Below are positions 1 to 6,099 of a stretch of DNA of 8,495 nt, piece after piece. The notes beneath the pieces were generated by a model. The model had not been told where the DNA came from and did no database searches. It saw nothing but the letters and a program-made list of their open reading frames with translations. The position numbers were made by a program, and so were the translations under genes. Source of the DNA: Syntrophobacter sp. DG_60 (GTDB lineage: Bacteria > Desulfobacterota > Desulfofervidia > Desulfofervidales > DG-60). Numbering within the stretch: the stretch's first letter is position 1; every line of letters starts with the position of its first letter. The DNA lies in NCBI GenBank assembly GCA_001304365.1, contig LJNA01000070.1, forward strand, positions 1 to 8,495, read 5' to 3'.

Positions 1-40
1 AATAAATTTAGGGCATTATATCAGATAGATCATTTTTTTT

Positions 41-829
41 CTAAAAGTTTAATATATAGGTAATGCCGCCTATAATACCCCAAGTTTCGCTCTGTTCATT
101 AAGCCCTACTCTACTCCCAAAATCTAATCGAAAGACACCCATTTGCCACTGGAGGCCCACAGTTGCCTTTGAATAATTATTCCCATAGCTACTCACTGCC
201 CAGCCACTTACATCTACCATAAAAATAACATATTTATTAAGTGGATAACTAAAACCAACAGTATAAACAAATATATCATCCTGGCTATTAGCCGTTAGAG
301 GGTTGCCTAGAATACCCAAACCGGCATTAGCAAAGATAGAAGCCTTTTTTACATATTTAGATAGAAGTAAGAGAGCAAAGAAATCAAATTCATTGGTACC
401 AAACCGTTTATTATAATCAGCGTTTGGTAATTTTGTAGAAACAGCAAGAGAAATAGTAGGGATATTTGATGTTTCCTTCCAGATTCTTACCTTTCCTAGA
501 ATAGTTAGATCTCCTGAACCCCAATTCCCACTGAAACGTTCAGAATTCCTATAAATGCTACTATAAATGAAATCTACCTCTATATTATCTGCTAGACCTA
601 TCATCAAATCAGCAGAAGGTAATTCAGCTTCGTGTCTATGGGTACTCCGCCCTTCAAATGGAAACCACTTATCCTCACTATAAGAGGCACCCAACCTAAA
701 TGCCACCTGCTCTTTGGGCAAGGTGTGAGCGTCTATAGTACTCAATGGCCTGAGATCTACTGCTGAGGCAGGAATTATAAAAATTAAAGATGTAATTAAA
801 AGTAGCCAGGTAATATAGATCCTTTTCAC
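41..829 (-). CDS. Outer-membrane beta-barrel protein with signal peptide
   Basis: This encodes a 262-residue exported protein, probably an outer-membrane beta-barrel. Residues 1-23 form a typical signal peptide: basic MKR, a hydrophobic core, then an ASA|VD cleavage site. The mature part is a series of short amphipathic strands broken by polar turns, and it ends in an aromatic residue (ILNF), the usual C-terminal signal of BAM-inserted barrels. The pattern (GDLTILGKVRIW, then a KLPNAD segment, then an FDFFALLLLSK strand) recalls the PF13557 'transporter' or MetA-pathway barrels, but I cannot confirm that family. The start is GTG at 829-827, preceded by AGGGGA on the minus strand with 5 nt spacing. 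The gene is monocistronic here and divergent from the regulator at 915, with 85 bp between them, so shared control is possible. The substrate is unknown. Being an exported barrel is fairly certain; the specific function is not. Confidence 0.8.
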   Translation of the reverse strand: MKRIYITWLLLITSLIFIIPASAVDLRPLSTIDAHTLPKEQVAFRLGASYSEDKWFPFEGRSTHRHEAELPSADLMIGLADNIEVDFIYSSIYRNSERFSGNWGSGDLTILGKVRIWKETSNIPTISLAVSTKLPNADYNKRFGTNEFDFFALLLLSKYVKKASIFANAGLGILGNPLTANSQDDIFVYTVGFSYPLNKYVIFMVDVSGWAVSSYGNNYSKATVGLQWQMGVFRLDFGSRVGLNEQSETWGIIGGITYILNF

Positions 830-914
830 CCCTATCCCCTTTTTTTAATTAATCTAGCAAATTATGCCTTCATCATATAGCACAAAAGGCCCTTTAGTTT
901 AAGAGAAATTTTAT

Positions 915-1856
915 TTGGCACAGCCCTTGCATCAAGGCAAAAAATGTATTATATTTAAAAATCCTAGGCTGCTAAGCCAATTCCAAAACTTCCCGGTAGA
1001 GTGTCTAGTGCTTAATGAACGCGAGGCAAAATTATGTTCAGAATTAAACATTAAAACACTGGGAAATCTTGCTTCTACCTCAGTTAAAAAGGCCTTAGCC
1101 ATTAGAAATCTTTGGCACAAATCTGTTGAGAACTTAATGGAAAAGCTGTCACGGTTTGTTTACAACTGGCGAGAGATAGAAATAGAGTTTATGAAAACAC
1201 CATTTAGTGAAATTCTTCAGGAAATGGCTCGGATAATTCCGGAAAAAGAAAGGGTATTCTTTATCAGACGTTATCTTTATGGAGAGACATTAAGCGAAAT
1301 TGGAAAAGATTATGGTCTAACCAGGGAGGCTGTCAGGCAAAAGATATTAAAGGCTACACACACCCTCTGTACACCTAATTGGGAAGACTTGGCAAATCGG
1401 TATTTGGAAAAGCATATTTTACCTTTATTTAAGGATCGAAATGGGCGATTATTACTTACAGGGAAACTCGAAAGGCGTTTACACCGTGAATATAAGGAGA
1501 CACTCCATGTAGCTTATGCAACATTCATGTTATTAGAACAGCTTTACTATAGAGACAAAAATACCGAAGGTGCTAAGATTGTTAGAATTGCTAAAAAAAC
1601 ATTAGGAAAGGCCATTGCACGGGCATTTGATTCCAGATATCGTAGGGCCTATCGTCAAGGTGAGGTAGGAAAAAAGATAAGGCTACTTCGACGACTTAAA
1701 GGATGGACACAAGCGGAACTGGCCGAGCATATGGGGTGTGCTAGGATTACTATCAACCTATGGGAAAAAAATAGGTCTATTCCTAAAGACAAAAATTTAA
1801 AAAAACTTGCTCAAATATTTGGCATTTCTGTAGAGGCCTTATTTTATCCTGGCTAA
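915..1856 (+). CDS. Three-domain transcription regulator: alpha-CTD-like HhH, sigma-70 region 4-like HTH, XRE HTH
   Basis: This 313-residue putative DNA-binding protein is assembled from three modules. Residues about 32-79 resemble the helix-hairpin-helix C-terminal domain of RNA polymerase alpha (LNEREAKLCSELNIKTLG, then a LAIRN...KSVENLMEKL tail). Residues about 96-150 resemble sigma-70 region 4 (IPEKERVFFIRRY, then TLSEIGKDYGLTREAVRQ), the part that reads -35 elements. Residues about 252-310 are a Cro/CI-type HTH_3 (IRLLRRLKGWTQAELAEHMG, then LWEKNRSIP). The link at 155-250 is basic and probably helical. There is no sigma region 2, so it should not act as a normal sigma factor; a regulator that touches promoter DNA or polymerase is an inference. 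The start is taken as TTG 915, eight bases after AAGAGA; TTG 927 is the alternative, and a TAA at 900-902 rules out an earlier start. It has its own terminator at 1875-1908. Targets are unknown; the divergent barrel gene and its own promoter are the nearest candidates. Confidence 0.8.
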   Translation: MAQPLHQGKKCIIFKNPRLLSQFQNFPVECLVLNEREAKLCSELNIKTLGNLASTSVKKALAIRNLWHKSVENLMEKLSRFVYNWREIEIEFMKTPFSEILQEMARIIPEKERVFFIRRYLYGETLSEIGKDYGLTREAVRQKILKATHTLCTPNWEDLANRYLEKHILPLFKDRNGRLLLTGKLERRLHREYKETLHVAYATFMLLEQLYYRDKNTEGAKIVRIAKKTLGKAIARAFDSRYRRAYRQGEVGKKIRLLRRLKGWTQAELAEHMGCARITINLWEKNRSIPKDKNLKKLAQIFGISVEALFYPG

Positions 1857-1874
1857 ACAGCCTAAGATCGGGTT

Positions 1875-1908
1875 AAAGGGGATGGCTTTATGCCATCCTC
1901 TTTTTTTT
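1875..1908 (+). terminator. Rho-independent terminator after the three-domain regulator
   Basis: A 12-bp stem pairs 1875-1886 with 1892-1903 around the loop TTTAT. It has a GC-rich core (GGGGATGGC with GCCATCCTC, one G-T pair) and runs into eight T residues at 1901-1908. It begins 19 bp after the regulator's stop codon, so it separates that gene from the lnt operon, which must then have its own promoter in 1909-1973. I could not identify that promoter with confidence. Confidence 0.9.
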
Positions 1909-1973
1909 ATTATGAGCCGCTCGATAGGGCTCTAAAAAAATCAAAGTAAAATTTAAATGATTATTTCCTTTAT

Positions 1974-3521
1974 GTGCAAAATTGTGTAAACAATTTTGCA
2001 AGTATGCTCAAATATGGACTGGCTTTTCTAACAGGAATATTTCTTACCCTAAGTTTCCCCCCATTTAAATACTATGCATTGGCCTGGGTAGCATTTGTTC
2101 CTCTTTTTTGGGCTTTATCCAAGGTAAATTTATCTACGGCCTTTAATCTAGGCCTGCTTTGTGGCACTGTTCATTATTTTGGCCTGCTCTACTGGATTGT
2201 GTATGCAACAGTCAAATACGGGGGGCTGTCTTATCCCTCAGGCATTCTGCTTTTAGTATTGCTAGTAATATATTTAAGCCTTTATTTTGCCTTATTCTCT
2301 GCCTTTGTTCAGCAGTTAAATAGGGAGAGTTGGCTTTTTCCTATTGTCACCAGTGCTATTTGGGTAGGATTGGAATATGCAAGGGGCCATTTTCTTACAG
2401 GTTTTCCTTGGGAACTTTTGGGGAATTCTCAATACAGATGGCTGACATTCATTCAAATAGCTGATATAGGTGGAATTTACCTATTATCATTCTTAGTGAT
2501 GTTGGGAAATACCATTTTCTTTCGGCTTATTTGTTTTCCTAAAAGGGGTCTTCTAAGGGCTATATCTTTATTAATCATCATGAGCAGTGTGCTGTACTAT
2601 GGTGAAAGACAACTGAAGAATTGGGCAGCACTTATGGCCTCTTTGCCAAAGATAAATTTAGCAGTAGTACAAGGAAATATAGACCAATCCTATAAATGGG
2701 ATAAGGCATTTCAAGAAGAGACTATTCAAATTTATGAAGATTTAACAAGACAGGCAGCAAAAATGCCTCCAGAAATCATTATTTGGCCAGAAACAGCCAT
2801 CCCTTTTTATTTTCAAGAACCATCCATTTATCAAAGTCGTATCTTAAATTTGAGCAAGCACATAAAGATTCCACTACTAGTGGGAAGTCCAGCCTATGCA
2901 TTGGATGGGGATACTGTCAAATATTTTAACCGTGCTTATTTAATCAATTTTGAAGGAGAGATTGTATCTTATTATGATAAAAATCATTTGGTGCCTTTTG
3001 GAGAATACGTACCTTACAGACGTTTACTCTTCTTCTTGCCACACTTAGTGAGTGTAATTGGCGACTTCTCTCCTGGGGTCATTAAACCCCTATTGGGTTT
3101 TAAATATCCATTGGGTGTATTAATCTGCTTTGAAGGCATTTTTCCTGAATTAAGCACTAAATTAGTAAAAAATGGTGCATTATTATTGATAAATATTACT
3201 AATGATGCCTGGTTTGGAAAAACCAGCGCCCCTTATCAGCACCTTTCCATGCTAGCTATAAGGGCAGTAGAAAATCGTAGAAGTATAGCTAGATCAGCAA
3301 ATACTGGTTTTAGCGCATTTATTAAACCTACTGGAGAAATAATCAATAGGTCGTCTCTATTTGTTAAGGGGTATTTTTGTGAAAAATTACCCATTTTTAA
3401 AGGTAGAACCTTTTACACAAAATATGGAGACATCTTGGCTATCCTTTGTTTATGTGTTATGCTTATCTATAGTTTTTTGGTATTAAGGAGGTTATTATGG
3501 AGGAAATCAAAGAAGGTTTAG
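1974..3521 (+). CDS. lnt: Apolipoprotein N-acyltransferase
   Basis: Lnt is an inner-membrane enzyme that moves an acyl chain from a phospholipid to the N-terminal cysteine of diacylglyceryl lipoproteins, the last step of lipoprotein maturation in diderm bacteria. The N-terminal part (residues about 12-210) holds several hydrophobic helices, the middle is a periplasmic nitrilase-like domain (about 225-470), and one helix follows at 486-506, as in the family. The expected triad is visible: E273 in IIIWPETAIP, K336 in YYDKNHLVPFGEYVP and C385 in GVLICFEGIFPE. The conserved NDAWFG and SANTGFSAF segments are also present. At 515 residues it is close to the E. coli length (512). The listed start is GTG 1974, which lacks a clear ribosome binding site. 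ATG 2004 (residue 11), directly before the first membrane helix, is an equally good or better start. The 3' end overlaps the start of prfB by 25 bp, so the two are surely co-transcribed. Confidence 0.96.
   Translation: MQNCVNNFASMLKYGLAFLTGIFLTLSFPPFKYYALAWVAFVPLFWALSKVNLSTAFNLGLLCGTVHYFGLLYWIVYATVKYGGLSYPSGILLLVLLVIYLSLYFALFSAFVQQLNRESWLFPIVTSAIWVGLEYARGHFLTGFPWELLGNSQYRWLTFIQIADIGGIYLLSFLVMLGNTIFFRLICFPKRGLLRAISLLIIMSSVLYYGERQLKNWAALMASLPKINLAVVQGNIDQSYKWDKAFQEETIQIYEDLTRQAAKMPPEIIIWPETAIPFYFQEPSIYQSRILNLSKHIKIPLLVGSPAYALDGDTVKYFNRAYLINFEGEIVSYYDKNHLVPFGEYVPYRRLLFFLPHLVSVIGDFSPGVIKPLLGFKYPLGVLICFEGIFPELSTKLVKNGALLLINITNDAWFGKTSAPYQHLSMLAIRAVENRRSIARSANTGFSAFIKPTGEIINRSSLFVKGYFCEKLPIFKGRTFYTKYGDILAILCLCVMLIYSFLVLRRLLWRKSKKV
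3485..3491 (+). promoter_or_regulatory. Shine-Dalgarno site that fixes the prfB start
   Basis: AAGGAGG lies five bases before ATG 3497, inside the last codons of lnt. This near-perfect site supports 3497 as the true start of release factor 2, far upstream of the long uninterrupted reading frame that would otherwise be taken as the gene. Confidence 0.85.
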
Positions 3522-4598
3522 AATCATTGACCATCTGCTTAAACCACTTAGGGGAGTATCTTTGACATTGAAGGAAAACAGACCAGGTTAAAGGAATTAC
3601 ACAAGATCCTATCAAAACAAAAAGTTTGGGAAAAAATTGATGAATTTAAAAAACTTTTACAAGAAAAAAGAAAGCTTGAGGAAATCACTGAAACCTGGAG
3701 ACAACAAAAAGAGAAATTAGAGGAATTACAACTGTTTTTTGAGTTGGCAGTAGAGGAAGAAGACCCTACAGCCTTAAAGGAAGTTAAACAAGGGCTTGAA
3801 GGCCTTCAAAAGGGGATAAAGAAGCTAGAAATAGATGCGCTGTTGAGTAACCCAGACGATAGGCTTAATGCTATTATGGAAATCCATGCTGGGGCTGGAG
3901 GGACAGAGGCACAAGACTGGGTAGAAATGCTACTACGAATGTATCTGAAGTGGGCAGAAAAAAAGGGATTTCACACAAAACTAACGGATATCCTATCAGG
4001 TGATGAAGCAGGTATCAAAAATATTACATTTTTGATAGAGGGCGAATACAGTTACGGCTATCTGAAGGGGGAAAGTGGTATTCATAGATTGATTCGTATT
4101 TCTCCCTTTGATGTAAGCGGGCGTCGCCACACCTCATTTGCCGCAGTCTCTGTATACCCCCAGGTAAGTGATGAGATTAAGATTGATATAAAAGATACTG
4201 ACTTAAGGATTGAGACCTTCAGGGCAAGCGGTCCTGGTGGACAGCATGTAAATAAAACAGAATCTGCTGTACGTATTACCCACCTACCTACAGGCATTTC
4301 AGTCCAGTGTCAAAATGAAAAATCTCAATATAGAAATAAAGAGATTGCCCTAATGCTTTTAAAATCTCGCCTTTATGACCTGGAAAGGAAAAAGAAGGAG
4401 GCCAAGAAAAAGGCCATATATAGCGCACAAAAAGAGATTGCTTGGGGGAATCAAATCAGATCCTACATCTTACAGCCATACAAATTGGTCAAAGACCATC
4501 GCACTCAAATAGATATAAAACAGGCAGAAAGCGTTTTGGATGGGGATATAGATCAACTTATTGAGGCATACTTATTGAGGCAAAGAAATATAGGTTAA
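3497..4598 (+). CDS. prfB: Peptide chain release factor 2, expressed by programmed +1 frameshift
   Basis: RF2 recognises UAA and UGA stop codons in the ribosomal A site and triggers peptide release. Translation starts at ATG 3497 and runs 22 codons to an in-frame TGA at 3563-3565. A +1 shift at CTT-TGA-C skips T3563 and continues from GAC 3564 to the stop at 4596-4598. The joined product is 366 residues, against 365 in E. coli. The N-terminal helical domain covers about residues 1-110. The stop-codon-reading SPF tripeptide, diagnostic for RF2 rather than RF1, is at 202-204 (RISPFDVSGRR). The catalytic GGQ is at 247-249 (RASGPGGQHVNKTES), and the usual WGNQIRSY segment follows. Taking only the uninterrupted frame from 3744 would lose the first 82 residues. 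The gene is second in the lnt-prfB-HIT operon. Its frameshift is known in the family to be autoregulated by RF2 level. Confidence 0.97.
3550..3566 (+). promoter_or_regulatory. prfB programmed +1 frameshift element
   Basis: AGGGGAG followed by TATCTTTGAC closely matches the E. coli element AGGGGGTATCTTTGAC. The purine-rich block is an internal Shine-Dalgarno sequence three bases before the CTT slippery codon. TGA is the slow stop codon that RF2 itself reads, and the following C makes it a poor terminator. Low RF2 favours slipping of the CTT-decoding tRNA into the +1 frame, which closes a feedback loop. The match, together with intact RF2 coding in both frames, rules out a sequencing error. Confidence 0.95.
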
Positions 4599-4601
4599 AT
4601 T

Positions 4602-4609
4602 AAAGGAGG
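4602..4609 (+). promoter_or_regulatory. Shine-Dalgarno site of the HIT gene, favouring the second ATG
   Basis: AAAGGAGG lies between prfB and the HIT gene. It is two bases from ATG 4612 but five bases from the adjacent in-frame ATG 4615, so 4615 is the more likely initiation codon. Confidence 0.7.
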
Positions 4610-4611
4610 AA

Positions 4612-5025
4612 ATGATGCAGAGCTGTATCTTTTGTAAGATTGCTAAAGGAGAAATACCCGCAGTAAAGGTTTATGAGGATGAAAAGGTATTAGCATTTAT
4701 GGACATAAATCCCATTAATGATGGCCATACATTGGTTATACCAAAGAAACATGCTGAAAATATCTTTGAGATTTCACCAGAAGATTTATCGGAAGTGATT
4801 TCCGTAGCACATAAAATAGCAAGGGCTATAAAAAATTCATTAAATCCAGAAGGGCTTACAGTAGTTCAACTAAATGGCAGAGTCGCTGGACAAGTGGTGC
4901 CACACTTCCATGTTCATCTTATCCCTCGCAAAGAAGATGATCCTTTGAAAATTTCTTGGATGATGATTCCGGGTGATATGGATAAGATAAAGGCCACCGC
5001 AGAAAAGATAAAGAGTATTTTATAA
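4612..5025 (+). CDS. HIT (histidine triad) family nucleotide hydrolase, HINT-like
   Basis: This 137-residue cytoplasmic protein (136 if the second ATG is used) belongs to the HIT superfamily, whose HINT branch hydrolyses nucleoside phosphoramidates and aminoacyl-adenylates. The triad is HFHVHLIPR, with H98, H100 and H102; H100 is the expected nucleophile. The N-terminal SCIFCKIAKGEIPA box has C5 and C8, which with H47 (PKKHAEN) and H98 could form the zinc site seen in many bacterial HINT proteins. The GHTLVIPKKH segment and the LNGRVAGQVVPH substrate loop are also typical. The C-terminus (MIPGDMDKIKATAEKIKSIL) is a family-like helix. It begins 13-16 bp after the prfB stop with a strong ribosome binding site, so it is the third gene of that operon. 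It ends 17 bp from the convergent glycosyltransferase gene. The natural substrate cannot be read from sequence. Confidence 0.93.
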   Translation: MMQSCIFCKIAKGEIPAVKVYEDEKVLAFMDINPINDGHTLVIPKKHAENIFEISPEDLSEVISVAHKIARAIKNSLNPEGLTVVQLNGRVAGQVVPHFHVHLIPRKEDDPLKISWMMIPGDMDKIKATAEKIKSIL

Positions 5026-5042
5026 ATACAGCCGGTCAGTCG

Positions 5043-5858
5043 TTATTCATATTTTTTGGGAAGGCTTAGATAATAGAACCCTTCTTTTAATTTACCCCTT
5101 TTTAGGCAGCCTTTACCATAGATATTGCATTTTAAAGTCAGTTCCTCTATAGCCAAATGACGCTGCCTTAAGGAAAGGGTATTTGTATTTAGCAATTTTT
5201 CTATGGCAGCAATTCGCCACTTATCTAAACGGGGCATTTTAGAAAGTTGATCAATATGCCCTCCCCTTTTTACCACTAATGCTTCCTCTAAAAGATAAAT
5301 GGGGTATGTTGCAGCAACACGTAACCAAAGGTCATAATCTTCACAGACAGGAAATAACTCATCAAATAGGCCAACTGCCTCAAACAATGCTTTATGCATC
5401 ATTGCAGCTGAAATGCTTACCATACACCTTTTTAGACACTGCTCAAATATCATCCCTGAAGGCTTTTTGTGATACTTCTTGGGATTTACCCTAACCCCAT
5501 TTCTTATCCAGATTTCCTCTGTTTGGCAGACTAAAGCATCAGGGTGGTGTTTAAAAAATTCTACTTGAATACTCAACTTCTTAGGTCTCAAAATATCGTC
5601 GGAATCAAGGAATGCAATAAGTTCTCCTTGAGCCTGAGAAATTCCTAAATTTCTGGCTATGCTCACACCTTGATGAGGAATACGAATATATTTTATTCTA
5701 TCATCATAATCATCCATTATAGAAGCACTTTCATCTATAGAGCCATCATCTACTACAATTAATTCAAAGTTAGGATAATCTTGATTTAATATAGAACTAA
5801 TGGCCTCTTTTAAAAACTTTACCCTATTATATGTAGGAATAATTACACTAACCAGCAT
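5043..5858 (-). CDS. Family 2 glycosyltransferase (GT-A fold)
   Basis: This 271-residue protein should transfer a sugar from a nucleotide-sugar donor, with the acceptor unknown. The GT2 signature starts at the N-terminus (VSVIIPTYNR, residues 3-12). LIVVDDGS holds the nucleotide-binding D37/D38, FLDSDD (84-88) is the metal-binding DxD, and E173-D174 in VCEDYDLWLR is the usual catalytic-base region. From about 235 to the end there is a helical, basic tail (IYGKGCLKRGKLKEGFYYL) of a kind often seen in GT2 enzymes. No membrane helix is visible, so it is probably cytosolic or peripheral. Its ATG lacks a good ribosome binding site and lies 11 bp inside the end of the DUF2007-like gene, which implies translational coupling. 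It is the last gene of the ispH-ubiA cluster. Lipopolysaccharide, polysaccharide or lipid-linked glycan assembly is possible but is inference. Confidence 0.92.
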   Translation of the reverse strand: MLVSVIIPTYNRVKFLKEAISSILNQDYPNFELIVVDDGSIDESASIMDDYDDRIKYIRIPHQGVSIARNLGISQAQGELIAFLDSDDILRPKKLSIQVEFFKHHPDALVCQTEEIWIRNGVRVNPKKYHKKPSGMIFEQCLKRCMVSISAAMMHKALFEAVGLFDELFPVCEDYDLWLRVAATYPIYLLEEALVVKRGGHIDQLSKMPRLDKWRIAAIEKLLNTNTLSLRQRHLAIEELTLKCNIYGKGCLKRGKLKEGFYYLSLPKKYE

Positions 5859-6099
5859 TTTTTATGATGCTTTTTGCCATCTTTTCCCAGACATTGGGCA
5901 CCAAAATATGAAATCCACCTAATTGCCCTGAATCCACAGGATGTGGCAGATGCTTTAAACATTGAACATGACAGGGAACTCCCTTGGACTTAAGCAGACC
6001 ACAAATAATATGGGCCTCGTATTCTAAAGGTGTAAAGAAAATTTCTACCCATTCTTTATTTTCAAAATTTTTTCTTTTTAAAAATGGGATTACCTTCAT
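5848..6099 (-). CDS. Small DUF2007-like protein
   Basis: This 83-residue protein resembles the DUF2007 'putative signal transducing protein' family. It has an aromatic first strand (EWVEIFFTPLEYEAHIICG), then LLKSKGVPCHV, a short loop, and a GGFHILVPNVWEKMAKSII ending, which gives the beta-alpha-beta-beta-alpha pattern of that ferredoxin-like fold. The function of the family is not established. The ATG (6099-6097) overlaps the TGA of the upstream IspH-UbiA gene as ATGA, and AGGAAGG lies just before it. Its own stop lies 11 bp inside the glycosyltransferase gene. It is therefore the middle gene of a translationally coupled trio. It has no signal peptide or membrane segment. The family assignment is by pattern only. 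Confidence 0.75.
   Translation of the reverse strand: MKVIPFLKRKNFENKEWVEIFFTPLEYEAHIICGLLKSKGVPCHVQCLKHLPHPVDSGQLGGFHILVPNVWEKMAKSIIKNAG

Noticed and set aside
932..1120. 62-codon open frame on the minus strand
   Set aside because: It lies wholly opposite the alpha-CTD-like part of the regulator, has no ribosome binding site and shows no protein-like pattern; the plus-strand gene has clear domains.
1914..1932. Hairpin GAGCC with GGCTC just after the regulator's terminator
   Set aside because: It has only five base pairs and no T run on either strand, so it is not supported as a terminator.
3563..3565. In-frame TGA early in prfB, which could look like a nonsense mutation or sequencing error
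   Set aside because: It sits in an exact programmed-frameshift context (internal Shine-Dalgarno block, CTT, TGA, C), and the joined product has the right RF2 length and motifs.
4082..4297. 71-codon open frame on the minus strand inside prfB
   Set aside because: It is antisense to the conserved SPF and GGQ coding region, whose constraint explains the open frame.
5279..5494. 71-codon open frame on the plus strand inside the glycosyltransferase gene
   Set aside because: It is antisense to a well-supported GT2 coding sequence and has no recognisable domain.
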